Shown one piece after another: positions 27,404 to 38,159 of a stretch of DNA of 64,000 nucleotides. Source of the DNA: Demequina aurantiaca (lineage in GTDB: Bacteria; Actinomycetota; Actinomycetes; Actinomycetales; Demequinaceae). Below the pieces are notes generated by a model. The model saw only the letters and a list, made by a program, of their open reading frames with translations. It was not told the DNA's origin and searched no databases. A program made the translations under genes and the position numbers. The stretch covers positions 186,001 through 250,000 of the forward strand of contig NZ_BBRF01000002.1 in NCBI RefSeq assembly GCF_000975135.1, given 5' to 3'. The stretch's first letter is position 1, and each line of letters opens with the position of its first letter.

Positions 27404-28307
27404 TGTACCTTTCCGGAGCGGATTCGCGTGCTTTGTGGGGCGACCCAATGCGGGCAAGTCGACGCTGATGAACGCGCTCGTGGGTCAGAAGGTCGCGATC
27501 ATGTCCTCGCGCCCGCAGACCACGCGCCGGGCGATCCGCGGAATTGTTCACCGCGAAGACGCGCAGATCATCGTGGTCGACACCCCCGGCCTGCACCGTC
27601 CGCGCACGCTACTCGGCGAGCGCCTAAACGACCTGGTGAGGGAGACCTTCAATGAGGTCGACGTGATCGGCATGTGCTTGCCGGCGGACGAGAAGATCGG
27701 CCCCGGCGACAAGTGGATCGCGCGTGAACTTGCCGGCGCCCGTGCCCCCAAGGTCGCGATCGTCACCAAGGTCGACAAGGTGCCACGTCCGCAGGTGGGG
27801 GACCACCTGCTGGCGGTCTCGGAACTTGCCGACTGGGCGGACATCGTGCCCGTGAGCTCAGTCAAGGACATTCAGATCGATGTGTTGACGGACGTGCTCA
27901 CCAAATACCTGCCCGAAGGTCCCGCGCTGTATCCGGATGGCGAGCTCACGGATGAACCCGAGCAGATCATGATCGCCGAACTGGTGCGCGAGGCGGCGCT
28001 TGAGGGAGTTCACGACGAACTCCCGCATTCGATCGCCGTGCAGGTCGAGGAAATCGTGGAGCGCCCGCAGGCCGAGGACGATCCGCGTCCACCGTTGCTT
28101 GAGGTGCGCGTGCAGCTCTTCGTGGAGCGCGACAGCCAGAAGGGCATCATTCTGGGGCACAAGGGCGAGCGACTGCGCGACGTAGGGTCCAAGGCGCGCA
28201 AGGAGATTGAGGGTCTGCTGGGGCGCAAGATCTACCTCGACCTGCACGTCAAGGTCGCCAAGGAGTGGCAACGCGACCCCAAGCAACTGGGCCGACTGGG
28301 CTTCTAG
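27396..28307 (+). CDS. era: GTPase Era
   Basis: A 303-residue GTPase with G1 GRPNAGKST, G3 DTPG, G4 TKVD, and a C-terminal KH domain (about 205-290, GHKGERLRDVGSKARKEIE). Era binds the 3' end of 16S rRNA and controls 30S maturation, which fits with ybeY and phoH upstream. The ATG lies inside the last codons of the CBS gene. Confidence 0.96.
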   Translation: MSDVPFRSGFACFVGRPNAGKSTLMNALVGQKVAIMSSRPQTTRRAIRGIVHREDAQIIVVDTPGLHRPRTLLGERLNDLVRETFNEVDVIGMCLPADEKIGPGDKWIARELAGARAPKVAIVTKVDKVPRPQVGDHLLAVSELADWADIVPVSSVKDIQIDVLTDVLTKYLPEGPALYPDGELTDEPEQIMIAELVREAALEGVHDELPHSIAVQVEEIVERPQAEDDPRPPLLEVRVQLFVERDSQKGIILGHKGERLRDVGSKARKEIEGLLGRKIYLDLHVKVAKEWQRDPKQLGRLGF

Positions 28308-28338
28308 CCTTGTCTGCGCCACGTCAGCGTGACCGATA

Positions 28339-28369
28339 TTGGCACGGTCACCACAGCATCGGCTATGGT
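28339..28369 (+). promoter_or_regulatory. Probable leuA promoter
   Basis: TTGGCA (28339-28344) and TATGGT (28364-28369) form a -35/-10 pair with a longish 19-base spacer. The expected transcript start falls on or next to the ATG of the leader peptide at 28376, so that message would be leaderless. Confidence 0.45.
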
Positions 28370-28375
28370 GAACGC

Positions 28376-28426
28376 ATGCGTGCACCGCAGTTCACACTGC
28401 TCCTTCGTTGCCGCGACGAGGCCTAA
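28376..28426 (+). CDS. leuA leader peptide (16 residues)
   Basis: A short frame encoding MRAPQFTLLLRCRDEA, with three consecutive Leu codons (CTG CTC CTT), ends 72 bases before leuA. Leu codons in tandem ahead of a leucine-biosynthesis gene are the mark of a transcription-attenuation leader. Its stop codon falls in the loop of the first of two mutually exclusive hairpins. Attenuation of leuA has been proposed for Actinobacteria by comparative genomics (from memory). It has no ribosome site, but a promoter placed just before its ATG would give a leaderless message. Confidence 0.75.
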   Translation: MRAPQFTLLLRCRDEA

Positions 28427-28465
28427 GTCAGCCGGAAACTCGTCGCGGTGGTTGGTGTGCCGGCT
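28411..28465 (+). promoter_or_regulatory. leuA attenuator: competing hairpins
   Basis: Hairpin A pairs CCGCGACGAG (28411-28420) with CTCGTCGCGG (28439-28448), a perfect 10-bp stem. Hairpin B pairs AGCCGG (28430-28435) with CCGGCT (28460-28465). B needs bases lying in the loop of A, and A's right arm lies in the loop of B, so they compete or form a pseudoknot. The Leu codons are just 5' of the left arm of A, so a ribosome stalled there would free B or keep A closed. No U tract follows, so the output (termination or blocked translation) is uncertain. Confidence 0.7.
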
Positions 28466-28489
28466 TACACAGCCCCCAACGAACTTTGA

Positions 28490-30262
<1,773 letters not shown>

Positions 30263-30270
30263 CGGCCGAT

Positions 30271-30296
30271 GCCGTCGTTCGCTTGAGCACGACGGC
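30271..30296 (+). terminator. Hairpin after leuA
   Basis: GCCGTCGT, a ten-base loop, ACGACGGC: a perfect 8-bp stem directly after the leuA stop and before the GNAT gene. No T tract follows, so it may be a weak terminator or a 3'-end stabiliser. Confidence 0.4.
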
Positions 30297-30320
30297 TGAC
30301 TTCGTCCGAGGAGAAGCTCA

Positions 30321-30740
30321 ATGACGCCTTCCATTCGTGCGTTCCTTCCCACGGACGCCGATGCCGTGGCCGAGCTGTGGCGCGCAGCCTTCCCCAATGA
30401 TCCGGCGCGGAATGAACCCTCCGCGATGATCGAGCGGAAGGTTGCGCGCGACCCGGATCTGTTCTGGGTGGCGGAGGCGAACGGCATCGTGGTGGGGGTG
30501 CTCATGGCGGGCTGGGACGGGGTGCGCGGCTGGCTGTATCACCTGGCAGTCGCAGACAGTCATCGGCGGCAGGGGATCGCCACTGCGCTTGTGGAGCGCG
30601 CGGTCAACGAATTGAAGCACCTCGGGTGCACCAAGGTGAATCTGCAGGTGCGCGAGACCAATGCCGGTGTGATTGCGCTGTATGAGCGCCTCGGTTGGAC
30701 CGAAGACCGCACCATGAGCCTGGGTCGTCAACTTCACTAA
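30321..30740 (+). CDS. GNAT family N-acetyltransferase
   Basis: A 139-residue GNAT acetyltransferase. The acetyl-CoA motif is visible as HRRQGIATALVERAV (the R/Q-x-x-G-x-G/A loop), after the strand LYHLAVADS. The C-terminal YERLGWTEDRTMSLGR is typical of small stand-alone members resembling YpeA. The substrate is unknown. GGAGAAG precedes the ATG. Confidence 0.88.
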   Translation: MTPSIRAFLPTDADAVAELWRAAFPNDPARNEPSAMIERKVARDPDLFWVAEANGIVVGVLMAGWDGVRGWLYHLAVADSHRRQGIATALVERAVNELKHLGCTKVNLQVRETNAGVIALYERLGWTEDRTMSLGRQLH

Positions 30741-30794
30741 GGCGACGGTAGGCGCGGTGCGTTTCACCTGTCGCCTGGCGCGAGACAATAGAGC

Positions 30795-31559
30795 GTGCCT
30801 CTCTACCGTGATCACGCGATCGTGCTGCGCACCCACAAGTTGGGTGAGGCAGATCGCATCGTCACGTTTCTGAGCCGGTATCACGGCAAGATCCGTGCGG
30901 TCGCCAAGGGCGTGCGGCGCACGACGAGCCGCATCGGCGCCCGTACCGAGCCGTTCATGCTGGTAGATGTGCAGTTTTACGAAGGTCGCAATTTGGACAT
31001 CGTGAGTCAGATTGAGACCCGCGAGCCGTACGCTCGGCGCATCAGCGAGGACTATGGCCTCTATACCGCCGCCACGGCAATGGTCGAAACCGCGGACAAG
31101 CTGATCGACCTGGAGAAGGAACCAGCCAACGAGCAGTACCGCCTCCTTCACGGCGGGCTTGGTGCGCTGAGCCGCCACGAGCACGATCCCGGGCTGGTGC
31201 TCGACAGTTTCCTGCTCCGTTCGCTGTCCATTGCTGGCTACGAGCCGAGCTTTGACGAGTGTGCGAGTTGCGGGAGGCCCGGACCGCATCGGGCGTTCGT
31301 CGTCGCGGGTGGTGGCGCGGTGTGCGAGGCGTGTCGACCCTCGGGCGCCGCCGCGCCTGCAGTCGAGACCTTCGAGCTTCTCCAGGGACTGCTGAGCGGA
31401 AACTGGGCGGCGGCCGATTCCTCCGATCAACGCAATCGCCGCGAGGCCGCGGGTCTTATCGCCGCCTATACGCAGTTCCACTTGGAACGCAAGGTCCGCA
31501 GCCTCACACACGTGGACCGCACCGAGCGCACGCCACATAGTTCTGACGCGCCCCAGTAG
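30795..31559 (+). CDS. recO: DNA repair protein RecO
   Basis: A 254-residue recombination mediator that loads RecA in the RecFOR pathway. The N-terminal OB fold begins at [20 protein letters not shown] and the C-terminal helical domain carries a zinc site with CxxC pairs (CASCGRPG and CEAC). Start is the GTG at 30795. In Actinobacteria recO normally sits next to leuA and uppS; here a transporter operon has been placed between recO and uppS. Confidence 0.93.
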   Translation: MPLYRDHAIVLRTHKLGEADRIVTFLSRYHGKIRAVAKGVRRTTSRIGARTEPFMLVDVQFYEGRNLDIVSQIETREPYARRISEDYGLYTAATAMVETADKLIDLEKEPANEQYRLLHGGLGALSRHEHDPGLVLDSFLLRSLSIAGYEPSFDECASCGRPGPHRAFVVAGGGAVCEACRPSGAAAPAVETFELLQGLLSGNWAAADSSDQRNRREAAGLIAAYTQFHLERKVRSLTHVDRTERTPHSSDAPQ

Positions 31560-31746
31560 TCGTTCCACTGCGTTTGGCCGGAACTGGCACCGGCCATTGC
31601 TGCCCGCTGGGTGACTGTCGCTGGGGACGCCATCCGATATGCGGCGCGCTCGAGCGTCAGTCGCGATAGATATATGCCCCTGTGCAGAAAAGTTCTTCTG
31701 TTCGTAACCTTCTCGTGGCCATTCTGTCCATCTTGGGTGATTATGT

Positions 31747-31761
31747 TGGACGCATTGTCCA
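31747..31761. promoter_or_regulatory. Candidate operator TGGAC-N5-GTCCA
   Basis: A perfect 5-bp inverted repeat lies 66 to 80 bases before the HAD gene, with a further GTCCA half-site at 31726-31730. It is the only obvious palindrome in the upstream region of the transporter operon and might be bound by the RpiR-type regulator at its end. The rest of 31560-31821 shows no gene. Confidence 0.35.
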
Positions 31762-31827
31762 CCCGGGCATTGATCACGACGCTTTTGCTCGCCAGGCGAG
31801 TGGGGCTACGGAACACAAAGGATGACA

Positions 31828-32547
31828 GTGACGCACACCATCGTCTTCGACTTTGACGGCACACTTGCGCTCGGTCTGGGTCCGCTCAAAGCCTACGCCC
31901 GCTGCGTCTCTGAGCTGGTCGAGGCGTCACGCCGCGATTCAGTGGAGGCGGCACTCGACGCCGCCATCGTCGAATTCTCGCGGAGCACGGAGCGCTACCG
32001 CGACGCGTACGACGCCGTGCGTCAGGCCTCGCTCGCCCTAGGCATTGACGACGAGTTGCTGTCGCGTGGATACATGGCCAGCCGCGAACTGCTCGCCACC
32101 GAGGCAGCCCCGGTGATATCGCCGACCGGACTGCGGGGATTCCTGGAGTCCCTGCCATCGCACGTCACGGTCACGATGGTGACCAACGCTCCAGACATCC
32201 GCATCACGGAAGCGCTCCGAGCACTTGATGTTGGCGACCTCATCGGTGCCAGGGTGTGCTCCGCGCGCAAGCCCGCGGGCATCGAGGCTGTCGTTCGCGA
32301 CGCATTGCGGCTCGGTCCCGTGTTGTCGGTTGGCGACATTTACGAGTTCGACCTTGCCCCGGCGCTTGAACTCGGTGCCGACGCCGCCCTCGTAGGCGAC
32401 ACGTCCGGGCGCTACACGGATCGCGTCACGATGGCCGGCGCGACTCTGGCAGATCTCTATCCGGCCATCTCATCGTGGGCGACCAGCACGACCGCCCTCA
32501 CCCATGTGCCAACCGGCACCCGTACCAACAATGAAAGGCACAACTAA
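31828..32547 (+). CDS. HAD superfamily phosphatase
   Basis: A 239-residue haloacid-dehalogenase hydrolase. Motif I is FDFDGTLA, motif II MVTNAP, motif III has Lys in SARKPAG, and motif IV is GDIYEFDLAPA. These fit phosphate-ester phosphatases of the phosphoglycolate type. A phosphonoacetaldehyde hydrolase would have D-x-A-G-T in motif I, so PhnX is unlikely. The GTG at 31828 is five bases after AAAGGA; an ATG at 31822 touches that site and is less likely. It ends one base before the binding-protein ATG, so it heads the transporter operon. Confidence 0.8.
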   Translation: MTHTIVFDFDGTLALGLGPLKAYARCVSELVEASRRDSVEAALDAAIVEFSRSTERYRDAYDAVRQASLALGIDDELLSRGYMASRELLATEAAPVISPTGLRGFLESLPSHVTVTMVTNAPDIRITEALRALDVGDLIGARVCSARKPAGIEAVVRDALRLGPVLSVGDIYEFDLAPALELGADAALVGDTSGRYTDRVTMAGATLADLYPAISSWATSTTALTHVPTGTRTNNERHN

Positions 32548-32548
32548 T

Positions 32549-33595
32549 ATGCGCACCAAGCTCATTGCCTCCGGTGTCGCCGCGACAGCCCTCCTCACGT
32601 TGGTGGGATGCTCAAGCAGCGACGACGAAGCGACCACCACTCCCGACGCCACCGCTGCTACGGCCGCGGGGGAACCCACTGTCGCCGCGGGCTCCGCTGA
32701 CTGGCCCACGGAGATCACGCTCGCGTTGATCCCGAACGAGAACGTGACGGATTTGGTGACCTCGGTCGCCCCGTTGACCGACTATCTCTCAGAACAACTC
32801 GGCATCACGGTGGAGGGTGTCGTCACCAAGGACTACCAGGCGACCGTTGAGGCGCTTGGTTCCGGCCAGGCCCAAATCGCAATTACCGATGCCGGGTCGA
32901 TGGCGGCGGCAGAGGACATGTACGGTGCGCATGCGGTTCTGCAGGACGTCCGATTCGGTGCTTCGCAGTACGCCTCCGAGTTCTTTACCAACAATCCCGA
33001 CAAGTACTGCGATGACGAGCCCGTCATGGCGACATACGGGGCCACGGGGCAGGAGATGCTGTACTGCAATGGCGTGGCCTCAGGCGACGACAACACCGGC
33101 GTCGGACCGGTGGGCGTCGATGCGCTCAGCAAGATTGAGTCTGGAACCAAGGTCGCGTTCGGCAACACCACGTCGCCTGCCGGCTATCAGCTGCCGGTGC
33201 TCGCGTTGGAAGCGCTAGACATCAACATTGACGACCTGTCCCAGGTGCCCGTGACGGGGAACGACACCCTCATCATGGCTGTCTACAACAACGATGCCGA
33301 GGTTGGCTTCGCGTACTGGGATGCTCGCAGCGCGATTGACGCCGAGGAGGTGCCCGATCTGGGAGAGAAGGTTGTCGTATTCGGGCTCTCGGACATGTAC
33401 CCCAATGGTGGAGTGGTGCTGTCCGACGAGCTCCCTCAGGACCTTCGCGACCAGATCACGACGCTGATGGACAACTACTCGGAGGTCGACCCGGACACGC
33501 TGATGAATATCTTCAGCCAGACCGACTGGACTCCGGCCGACCCGGCCGCCATCGACTTGGCCCGTCAGGTCAACGCCCGCTTCAGCGGTCAGTAA
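32549..33595 (+). CDS. phnD: Phosphonate-type ABC transporter binding lipoprotein (PhnD-like)
   Basis: A 348-residue extracytoplasmic lipoprotein: signal peptide with lipobox LTLVGC, an Ala/Thr linker, then a PhnD-type domain ([49 protein letters not shown]). The family binds phosphonate, phosphite or related oxyanions; the ligand cannot be read from sequence. AAAGG lies about nine bases before the ATG. Two Cys pairs near CDDE and LYCNG could form a disulphide. Confidence 0.88.
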   Translation: MRTKLIASGVAATALLTLVGCSSSDDEATTTPDATAATAAGEPTVAAGSADWPTEITLALIPNENVTDLVTSVAPLTDYLSEQLGITVEGVVTKDYQATVEALGSGQAQIAITDAGSMAAAEDMYGAHAVLQDVRFGASQYASEFFTNNPDKYCDDEPVMATYGATGQEMLYCNGVASGDDNTGVGPVGVDALSKIESGTKVAFGNTTSPAGYQLPVLALEALDINIDDLSQVPVTGNDTLIMAVYNNDAEVGFAYWDARSAIDAEEVPDLGEKVVVFGLSDMYPNGGVVLSDELPQDLRDQITTLMDNYSEVDPDTLMNIFSQTDWTPADPAAIDLARQVNARFSGQ

Positions 33596-33606
33596 GCACG
33601 CGACGC

Positions 33607-34434
33607 ATGCCAGAGCGTACAACGCACGCGGAGGCCGAGGGCACCCAGCCCTCGGCCTCCGTGGCGTGGCCAATTGAACTCGATGCTGTCACCGTGCGAT
33701 ACCCCAACGGTGTCGTCGCACTTCGCGACGTGTCGTTGTCAATCGCGGCGGGCGAGATGGTTTCCGTCGTCGGGCTTTCCGGCTCGGGAAAGTCCACCAT
33801 GATCCGCACCATCAACGGTCTTGTGCCCGCGACGACGGGCACAGTGACCGTCGGACCGCATGTGGTGAGCAAGCTTCGCGGTAGAGCACTACGGGAGCTG
33901 CGTGGCAATGTCGGCATGATCTTTCAAGGGTTCAACCTCGCGGATCGTGCCAGCGTTTACCAAAACGTGCTGGTGGGCCGCTTCGCCCATACACCCACGT
34001 GGAAGTCCATGCTCGGAATGGCGAGTAGCGGCGATCGCGAGATTGTCCTGCGCGCACTCGATTCCGTGGGGATGCTCGAGAAAGTATGGGGCAGAGCAGG
34101 TGCGCTCTCTGGGGGCCAGAAGCAACGTATCGCGATCGCGCGAGCGCTCAGTCAGCAACCCGAGGTCATGCTTGCAGATGAACCGGTCGCCAGTCTTGAC
34201 CCGCCTACAGCCCATTCGGTCATGTCGGACCTCGCGCGAGTCAACACTGAGCGGGGCCTCACGGTCCTTGTCAACCTCCACCTCATGGATCTGGCGCGTC
34301 AGTACACCACACGAATGATTGGCCTGCGGGCAGGCGAAGTGGTCTACGACGGCCCCGCATCAACGGCCACGGACGCGGACTTTGAGGCGATCTATGGCCG
34401 CCCGATTCAGAGCCGCGACAGGCTGGGCAAGTAG
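33607..34434 (+). CDS. phnC: Phosphonate-type ABC transporter ATP-binding protein (PhnC-like)
   Basis: A 275-residue ABC ATPase with Walker [10 protein letters not shown] (56-64), the signature LSGGQ (167-171) and Walker B LADEP (189-193). It energises import through the two permeases downstream. The start is doubtful: the ATG at 33607 lacks a ribosome site, and the first 18 residues are encoded across a 13-bp perfect hairpin. An in-frame GTG at 33661, just after that hairpin, also gives a full ATPase domain. Confidence 0.9.
   Translation: MPERTTHAEAEGTQPSASVAWPIELDAVTVRYPNGVVALRDVSLSIAAGEMVSVVGLSGSGKSTMIRTINGLVPATTGTVTVGPHVVSKLRGRALRELRGNVGMIFQGFNLADRASVYQNVLVGRFAHTPTWKSMLGMASSGDREIVLRALDSVGMLEKVWGRAGALSGGQKQRIAIARALSQQPEVMLADEPVASLDPPTAHSVMSDLARVNTERGLTVLVNLHLMDLARQYTTRMIGLRAGEVVYDGPASTATDADFEAIYGRPIQSRDRLGK
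33630..33660 (+). promoter_or_regulatory. Strong hairpin between phnD and phnC coding cores
   Basis: GGAGGCCGAGGGC, loop ACCCA, GCCCTCGGCCTCC: a perfect 13-bp stem with a five-base loop, 34 bases after the phnD stop. No T tract follows. It may protect the phnD message from 3' decay or attenuate transcription, so that binding protein exceeds ATPase. Confidence 0.75.
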
Positions 34435-34437
34435 CGC

Positions 34438-35238
34438 ATGACCACACTTCTTGTCCTCCCCCCTCGACCACGAGCGTGGCCCCGCAGGCTAGCCGTGATC
34501 GCTGCGCTTGCGGCGTTTACCGCCCTCACGACGATTCCCGCACTCGGCGGGGTGGAGATTGACCTGGAGTCGATCGCCAGAAACTGGTCCAACGGCGCGC
34601 AGCGTGTGGGCATGTTGCTCACCCCCGATTGGTCGATTCTGCCGCGTACCTGGGAGCCGATGTATCAAACGCTTTCCATGGCGATGGTTGGCACTGTCAT
34701 TTCCGCTGCGCTAGCAATTCCGTTGTCGCTGTGGGCAGCGCGTCCCACGAACCCGAACGGATTGACGCGCCGCGCAGTGCGCTTCTCTCTCAACGTGGTC
34801 CGCGCGATTCCTGACTTGGTCTACGCGACCATTTTGGTCGCCATGGTGGGAGTCGGCACCCTACCTGGAGTGATCACCCTGGTGCTCTTCGATATCGGCA
34901 TCGTCGTCAAGCTTGTGTCCGAGTCGATCGACTCGGCCGACTCGTCCTACATGGAGGCGGGTAGGGCCGCGGGCGGAACACAGACGCAAATCAACAAGGT
35001 GACCGCATTGCCGCAGTCCTGGCCAGTGATGGCAAGCCAGATTCTGTACTCGCTGGAACTCAATGTGCGCATCTCCGCGATCTTGGGAATCGTGGGGGCG
35101 GGCGGCATCGGGCGCCTCATCGACGAAGTTAGGGGCTTCTACCGCTACGACGCGCTGTCGGCGATCATCATCGAGATCCTTGTGGTCGTGCTGATCATTG
35201 AAGTCATCTCCAACGGCTTACGAAAGCGGCTGCGATGA
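34438..35238 (+). CDS. phnE: Phosphonate-type ABC transporter permease 1 (PhnE-like)
   Basis: A 266-residue inner-membrane permease with about six hydrophobic helices. The cytoplasmic EAA-type loop reads EAGRAAGGTQTQINKVTALPQ and the N-terminal extracytoplasmic part carries MLTPDWSILPRTW. It pairs with the next permease as a heterodimer. The ATG is three bases after the phnC stop and the stop overlaps the next gene. Confidence 0.9.
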   Translation: MTTLLVLPPRPRAWPRRLAVIAALAAFTALTTIPALGGVEIDLESIARNWSNGAQRVGMLLTPDWSILPRTWEPMYQTLSMAMVGTVISAALAIPLSLWAARPTNPNGLTRRAVRFSLNVVRAIPDLVYATILVAMVGVGTLPGVITLVLFDIGIVVKLVSESIDSADSSYMEAGRAAGGTQTQINKVTALPQSWPVMASQILYSLELNVRISAILGIVGAGGIGRLIDEVRGFYRYDALSAIIIEILVVVLIIEVISNGLRKRLR

Positions 35239-36068
35239 CTGCGCTCTTGAGTTCACCTACGCGTGTGCCCGCCAAGCCACGTCGTCTCGCTCTGCGGGCG
35301 GCGTGGACACTGGTGGGGGTCCTGTTTATCGCGTCGTTCTGGGGTCTCGACCTGGAGTGGGCGAAACTGTGGGAACTACCTTCAGATGTCTGGCACTACT
35401 TCGGACTCATGTTCTCCGATCCAGACTGGTCCAAGCTCCCCGAGGCTCTGTTCCAGACATGGCGTTCCGTATCGATGGCGTGGGTGGGTGCTCTAGTTGG
35501 CGTCGTACTCGCCACCTTGCTCGGGATTCCCGCAGCGGAGGGAGTGGGGCCCATCTGGGTGCGGCTGCCATTGCGCTGGATGTTTGCGGTGATCCGTGCC
35601 GTGCCCGAGGTGATCATCGCGATCATCCTGCTGACCGTCACCGGCCTCACGCCCTTCACTGGAGCGCTTGCGCTAGCCATCGGCGGCATTGGCACCCACG
35701 CAAAATGGACGTACGAGACAATCGAAGCCACGCCCACTGGGACGGGTGAGGCGGTCAAGGCGGCCGGTGGAAATCGGATGCAAATGGTGCGCTGGGGACT
35801 ATGGCCCTCCGCGTCTCCCGAACTCATGTCGCTCGGCCTGTATCGTTTCGAAATAAACGTCCGCACCTCAGCAATCTTGGGTCTGATTGGAGTGGGAGGC
35901 ATCGGCGACATGCTGACCGCCTACACACAGTTCCGTGAGTGGGGTGTGGTGGGCATGCTCATCATTGTGGTGATCGTTGTCACGATGACGATTGACGCCA
36001 TCTCCGGTCGAATCCGACGGCGAATTATGGAAGGGGCCAAGTCTCGTGACCTGGACAGGATCGTCTGA
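35235..36068 (+). CDS. phnE: Phosphonate-type ABC transporter permease 2 (PhnE-like)
   Basis: A 277-residue second permease, paralogous to the preceding one (compare FSDPDWSKLPEALFQTW). The EAA-type loop is around TGEAVKAAGGNRMQMVRWG. Its start overlaps permease 1 by four bases and its end overlaps the regulator gene by 23 bases. Confidence 0.9.
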   Translation: MTALLSSPTRVPAKPRRLALRAAWTLVGVLFIASFWGLDLEWAKLWELPSDVWHYFGLMFSDPDWSKLPEALFQTWRSVSMAWVGALVGVVLATLLGIPAAEGVGPIWVRLPLRWMFAVIRAVPEVIIAIILLTVTGLTPFTGALALAIGGIGTHAKWTYETIEATPTGTGEAVKAAGGNRMQMVRWGLWPSASPELMSLGLYRFEINVRTSAILGLIGVGGIGDMLTAYTQFREWGVVGMLIIVVIVVTMTIDAISGRIRRRIMEGAKSRDLDRIV

Positions 36069-36903
36069 CGCACCACCGTCGGCGCGCATCGCGGCGTTGA
36101 TTTCATCACTACAACCAAGCGAACGCCGCGTTGCGGAGGCAATTGTTGCGGACGTCGGTCGGGCCGTCGATATGACGGCCCAAGAGGTGGCCGATTTTGT
36201 TGGTGTAGGGAGAGCTTCGGTCGTCCGTACCTCACAGAGCCTCGGCTACGACGGCTATCCGCAATTGCGAGTCGCGCTTGCCAGACAGAGGGCTTTTGAG
36301 CAACCAATTGCGGCAACTGGTGACGGCTCGTTGGGAATCATGCGTGCCGCGATGGACCGATTCGTGCGCGCGCTCCCACACACCGCGGCCGCGCTGACGG
36401 AGGATGTGGTGGACACCTTCATCGCCACGCTCGACGAGGCGCCACGAGTTGTGGTGGCCGCCAGCGGTCTGTCCGCGCCACTCGGATACGACGCTGCCCT
36501 ACGGCTTACCTCCGCTGGCCGTCCTGCCGAGTACATCCCGGACACGCTTGCCCAGCAGATTGCCGCGCGACAGCTTGATCCAGACGGGGTTCTGCTCGTC
36601 ATCTCAGGTTCCGGCGCCAACCGGGCAACCCTCGATGTAGTTGCCGCCGCGCGAGCGGCGGGCGCAACTGTATTGGCGGTGACTGGGTTCTCACGTTCCG
36701 CGCTCGTGACGGCAGCCTCCACCACGCTGGTGGTGCCACCTGCGACCGAGTCCTTCCAGGACGAACTGGTTCAGACGTCGCGCGCGGCGTTGGCCCTCGT
36801 TATCGAATCCCTGGTGGAGGCGCTCGTGGCGCGCAGGGGAGAGCGCGGCCGCACTGCCCGCTCGGCGGTGCTTTCCGTCCTGTCCGACAGCCTCGACAGT
36901 TAA
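36046..36903 (+). CDS. RpiR/MurR family regulator (HTH + SIS)
   Basis: A 285-residue regulator: an N-terminal helix-turn-helix of the RpiR type ([38 protein letters not shown]) and a C-terminal SIS domain (about 125-265, with [16 protein letters not shown]). SIS domains of this family bind phosphosugars. The GTG at 36046 is chosen for the GAAGGGG upstream; a start at 35992 would overlap the permease more. As last gene of the phosphonate-type operon it probably senses a phosphorylated product of the imported compound (inference). Confidence 0.87.
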   Translation: MTWTGSSDAPPSARIAALISSLQPSERRVAEAIVADVGRAVDMTAQEVADFVGVGRASVVRTSQSLGYDGYPQLRVALARQRAFEQPIAATGDGSLGIMRAAMDRFVRALPHTAAALTEDVVDTFIATLDEAPRVVVAASGLSAPLGYDAALRLTSAGRPAEYIPDTLAQQIAARQLDPDGVLLVISGSGANRATLDVVAAARAAGATVLAVTGFSRSALVTAASTTLVVPPATESFQDELVQTSRAALALVIESLVEALVARRGERGRTARSAVLSVLSDSLDS

Positions 36904-36931
36904 TGCTCTGCCCCCGGATAGGGTAGGCAAC

Positions 36932-37690
36932 GTGACCTACATGCGACCCGCGCCCCACCCATCGGGCGCGACGGCCCCCGACCTGCCAGCATCGGCGGTT
37001 CCCAAGCACATTGCCGTGGTGATGGACGGAAACGGCAGGTGGGCCAAGGAACGAGGGCTGCCCCGCACCGAAGGTCACAAGCGCGGTGAGGCGGCGTTGC
37101 TTGACGTCGTCGCCGGCGGTGTCGAGGCCGGCGTCAGTCACATCAGTGCGTACGCGTTCAGCACTGAAAACTGGAAGCGTAGCCCCGAGGAAGTGCGCTT
37201 TCTCATGGGATTCAATCGCGACGTGATTCGTCGACGCCGCGACGAGATGAACGAGTGGGGAGTTCGCGTTCGCTGGGCAGGTCGCCGCCCCAAGCTCTGG
37301 AAATCAGTTATTGACGAACTCGAGGAAGCCGAGCGTCTCACCGCCAACAACACGGGCCTGACGCTGACCATGTGCGTCAACTACGGGGGCCGTGCGGAGA
37401 TCGCCGATGCTGCGCGAGAAATTGCACGCAAGGTTGCGGCAGGCGAGATCAACCCTGAGAAGGTCACGGAGAAGACGCTCGCGGCGCACCTAGACGAGCC
37501 TGATATGCCTGATGTTGACCTGTTCTGGCGCTCGAGTGGCGAGCAGCGCTCAAGCAACTTCCTGCCGTGGCAGGCGGCGTACGCCGAGTACGTGTTTAGC
37601 GACGTCCTGTGGCCCGAGGTCGACCGCACGCACCTGTGGGCAGCTATCGAGGAGTACGCACGTCGGAATCGGCGCTTCGGCGCAGCCTGA
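36932..37690 (+). CDS. uppS: Isoprenyl diphosphate synthase (UppS family)
   Basis: A 252-residue cis-prenyltransferase that makes the lipid carrier for cell-wall precursors. The catalytic Asp is Asp32 in [16 protein letters not shown] and the diphosphate-binding [15 protein letters not shown] are present. The actinobacterial product may be C50 or C55. The GTG at 36932 is followed by an ATG nine bases later; either could serve. The last 47 bases overlap the convergent dedA gene. Confidence 0.93.
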   Translation: MTYMRPAPHPSGATAPDLPASAVPKHIAVVMDGNGRWAKERGLPRTEGHKRGEAALLDVVAGGVEAGVSHISAYAFSTENWKRSPEEVRFLMGFNRDVIRRRRDEMNEWGVRVRWAGRRPKLWKSVIDELEEAERLTANNTGLTLTMCVNYGGRAEIADAAREIARKVAAGEINPEKVTEKTLAAHLDEPDMPDVDLFWRSSGEQRSSNFLPWQAAYAEYVFSDVLWPEVDRTHLWAAIEEYARRNRRFGAA

Positions 37691-38159
37691 CGGCAAGCCA
37701 CGCCACGACCACCACGAGTGCGACGGTGCCGACGAGGAGCCAGGGGGAGACCTTCCACAAGCCAGCGACGGACGCGCCCACGGCGAAGTAGGCGCCCACC
37801 CAGAGCAAGCAGCCCGGCAGCATGATGAGGGTGTAGAGGTCCCAACGCATGCGGCTGTAGCCTGCCGCCGCGTTGACTAGAGTCTGCAGGCCGAGCGTGA
37901 GGAAGGACAGGGGAATACCGATGAATCCCCAGCGATCCAAAAACGCTTCCGCCTTGACCATGTTTGGCCCGGTCAGCCGTCTACTGACCTTGGCCAGCCG
38001 AGGATGTTTGTCGGGCTCGGCAGCGAGCTTAGTGGTGCCTCCTCGTACCCAACGGCCGGCAAAATATGTGGCCTGGGTACGGACAAAGACCACGCCGAAC
38101 AGGAAGATCGCAATCGCCCACCAGCCGAGGTCGTCGATGAATCCAGGGATCCCCGCCAT
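37644..38159 (-). CDS. DedA/VTT-domain membrane protein
   Basis: A 171-residue DedA-type protein with helices near 12-28, 78-100, 105-130 and 140-160, and the family loop F-x-R-x-x-P-like sequence in [26 protein letters not shown]. DedA proteins recycle undecaprenyl phosphate or transport lipids. It is shorter than most members. Its ATG starts directly after the zur stop, so it is the last gene of the znu operon, and its end overlaps uppS on the other strand. Confidence 0.8.
   Translation of the reverse strand: MAGIPGFIDDLGWWAIAIFLFGVVFVRTQATYFAGRWVRGGTTKLAAEPDKHPRLAKVSRRLTGPNMVKAEAFLDRWGFIGIPLSFLTLGLQTLVNAAAGYSRMRWDLYTLIMLPGCLLWVGAYFAVGASVAGLWKVSPWLLVGTVALVVVVAWLAVRLRRSADSDVRTPR

Noticed and set aside
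31611-31856. 81-codon open frame before the HAD gene
   Set aside because: It overlaps the HAD gene out of frame, has no family likeness and no ribosome site; the region looks like a promoter.
31828-32547. HAD protein as phosphonoacetaldehyde hydrolase (PhnX)
   Set aside because: Motif I is DFDGT; PhnX has an Ala in place of the second acidic residue region (D-x-A-G-T) and a cap lysine pattern not seen here.
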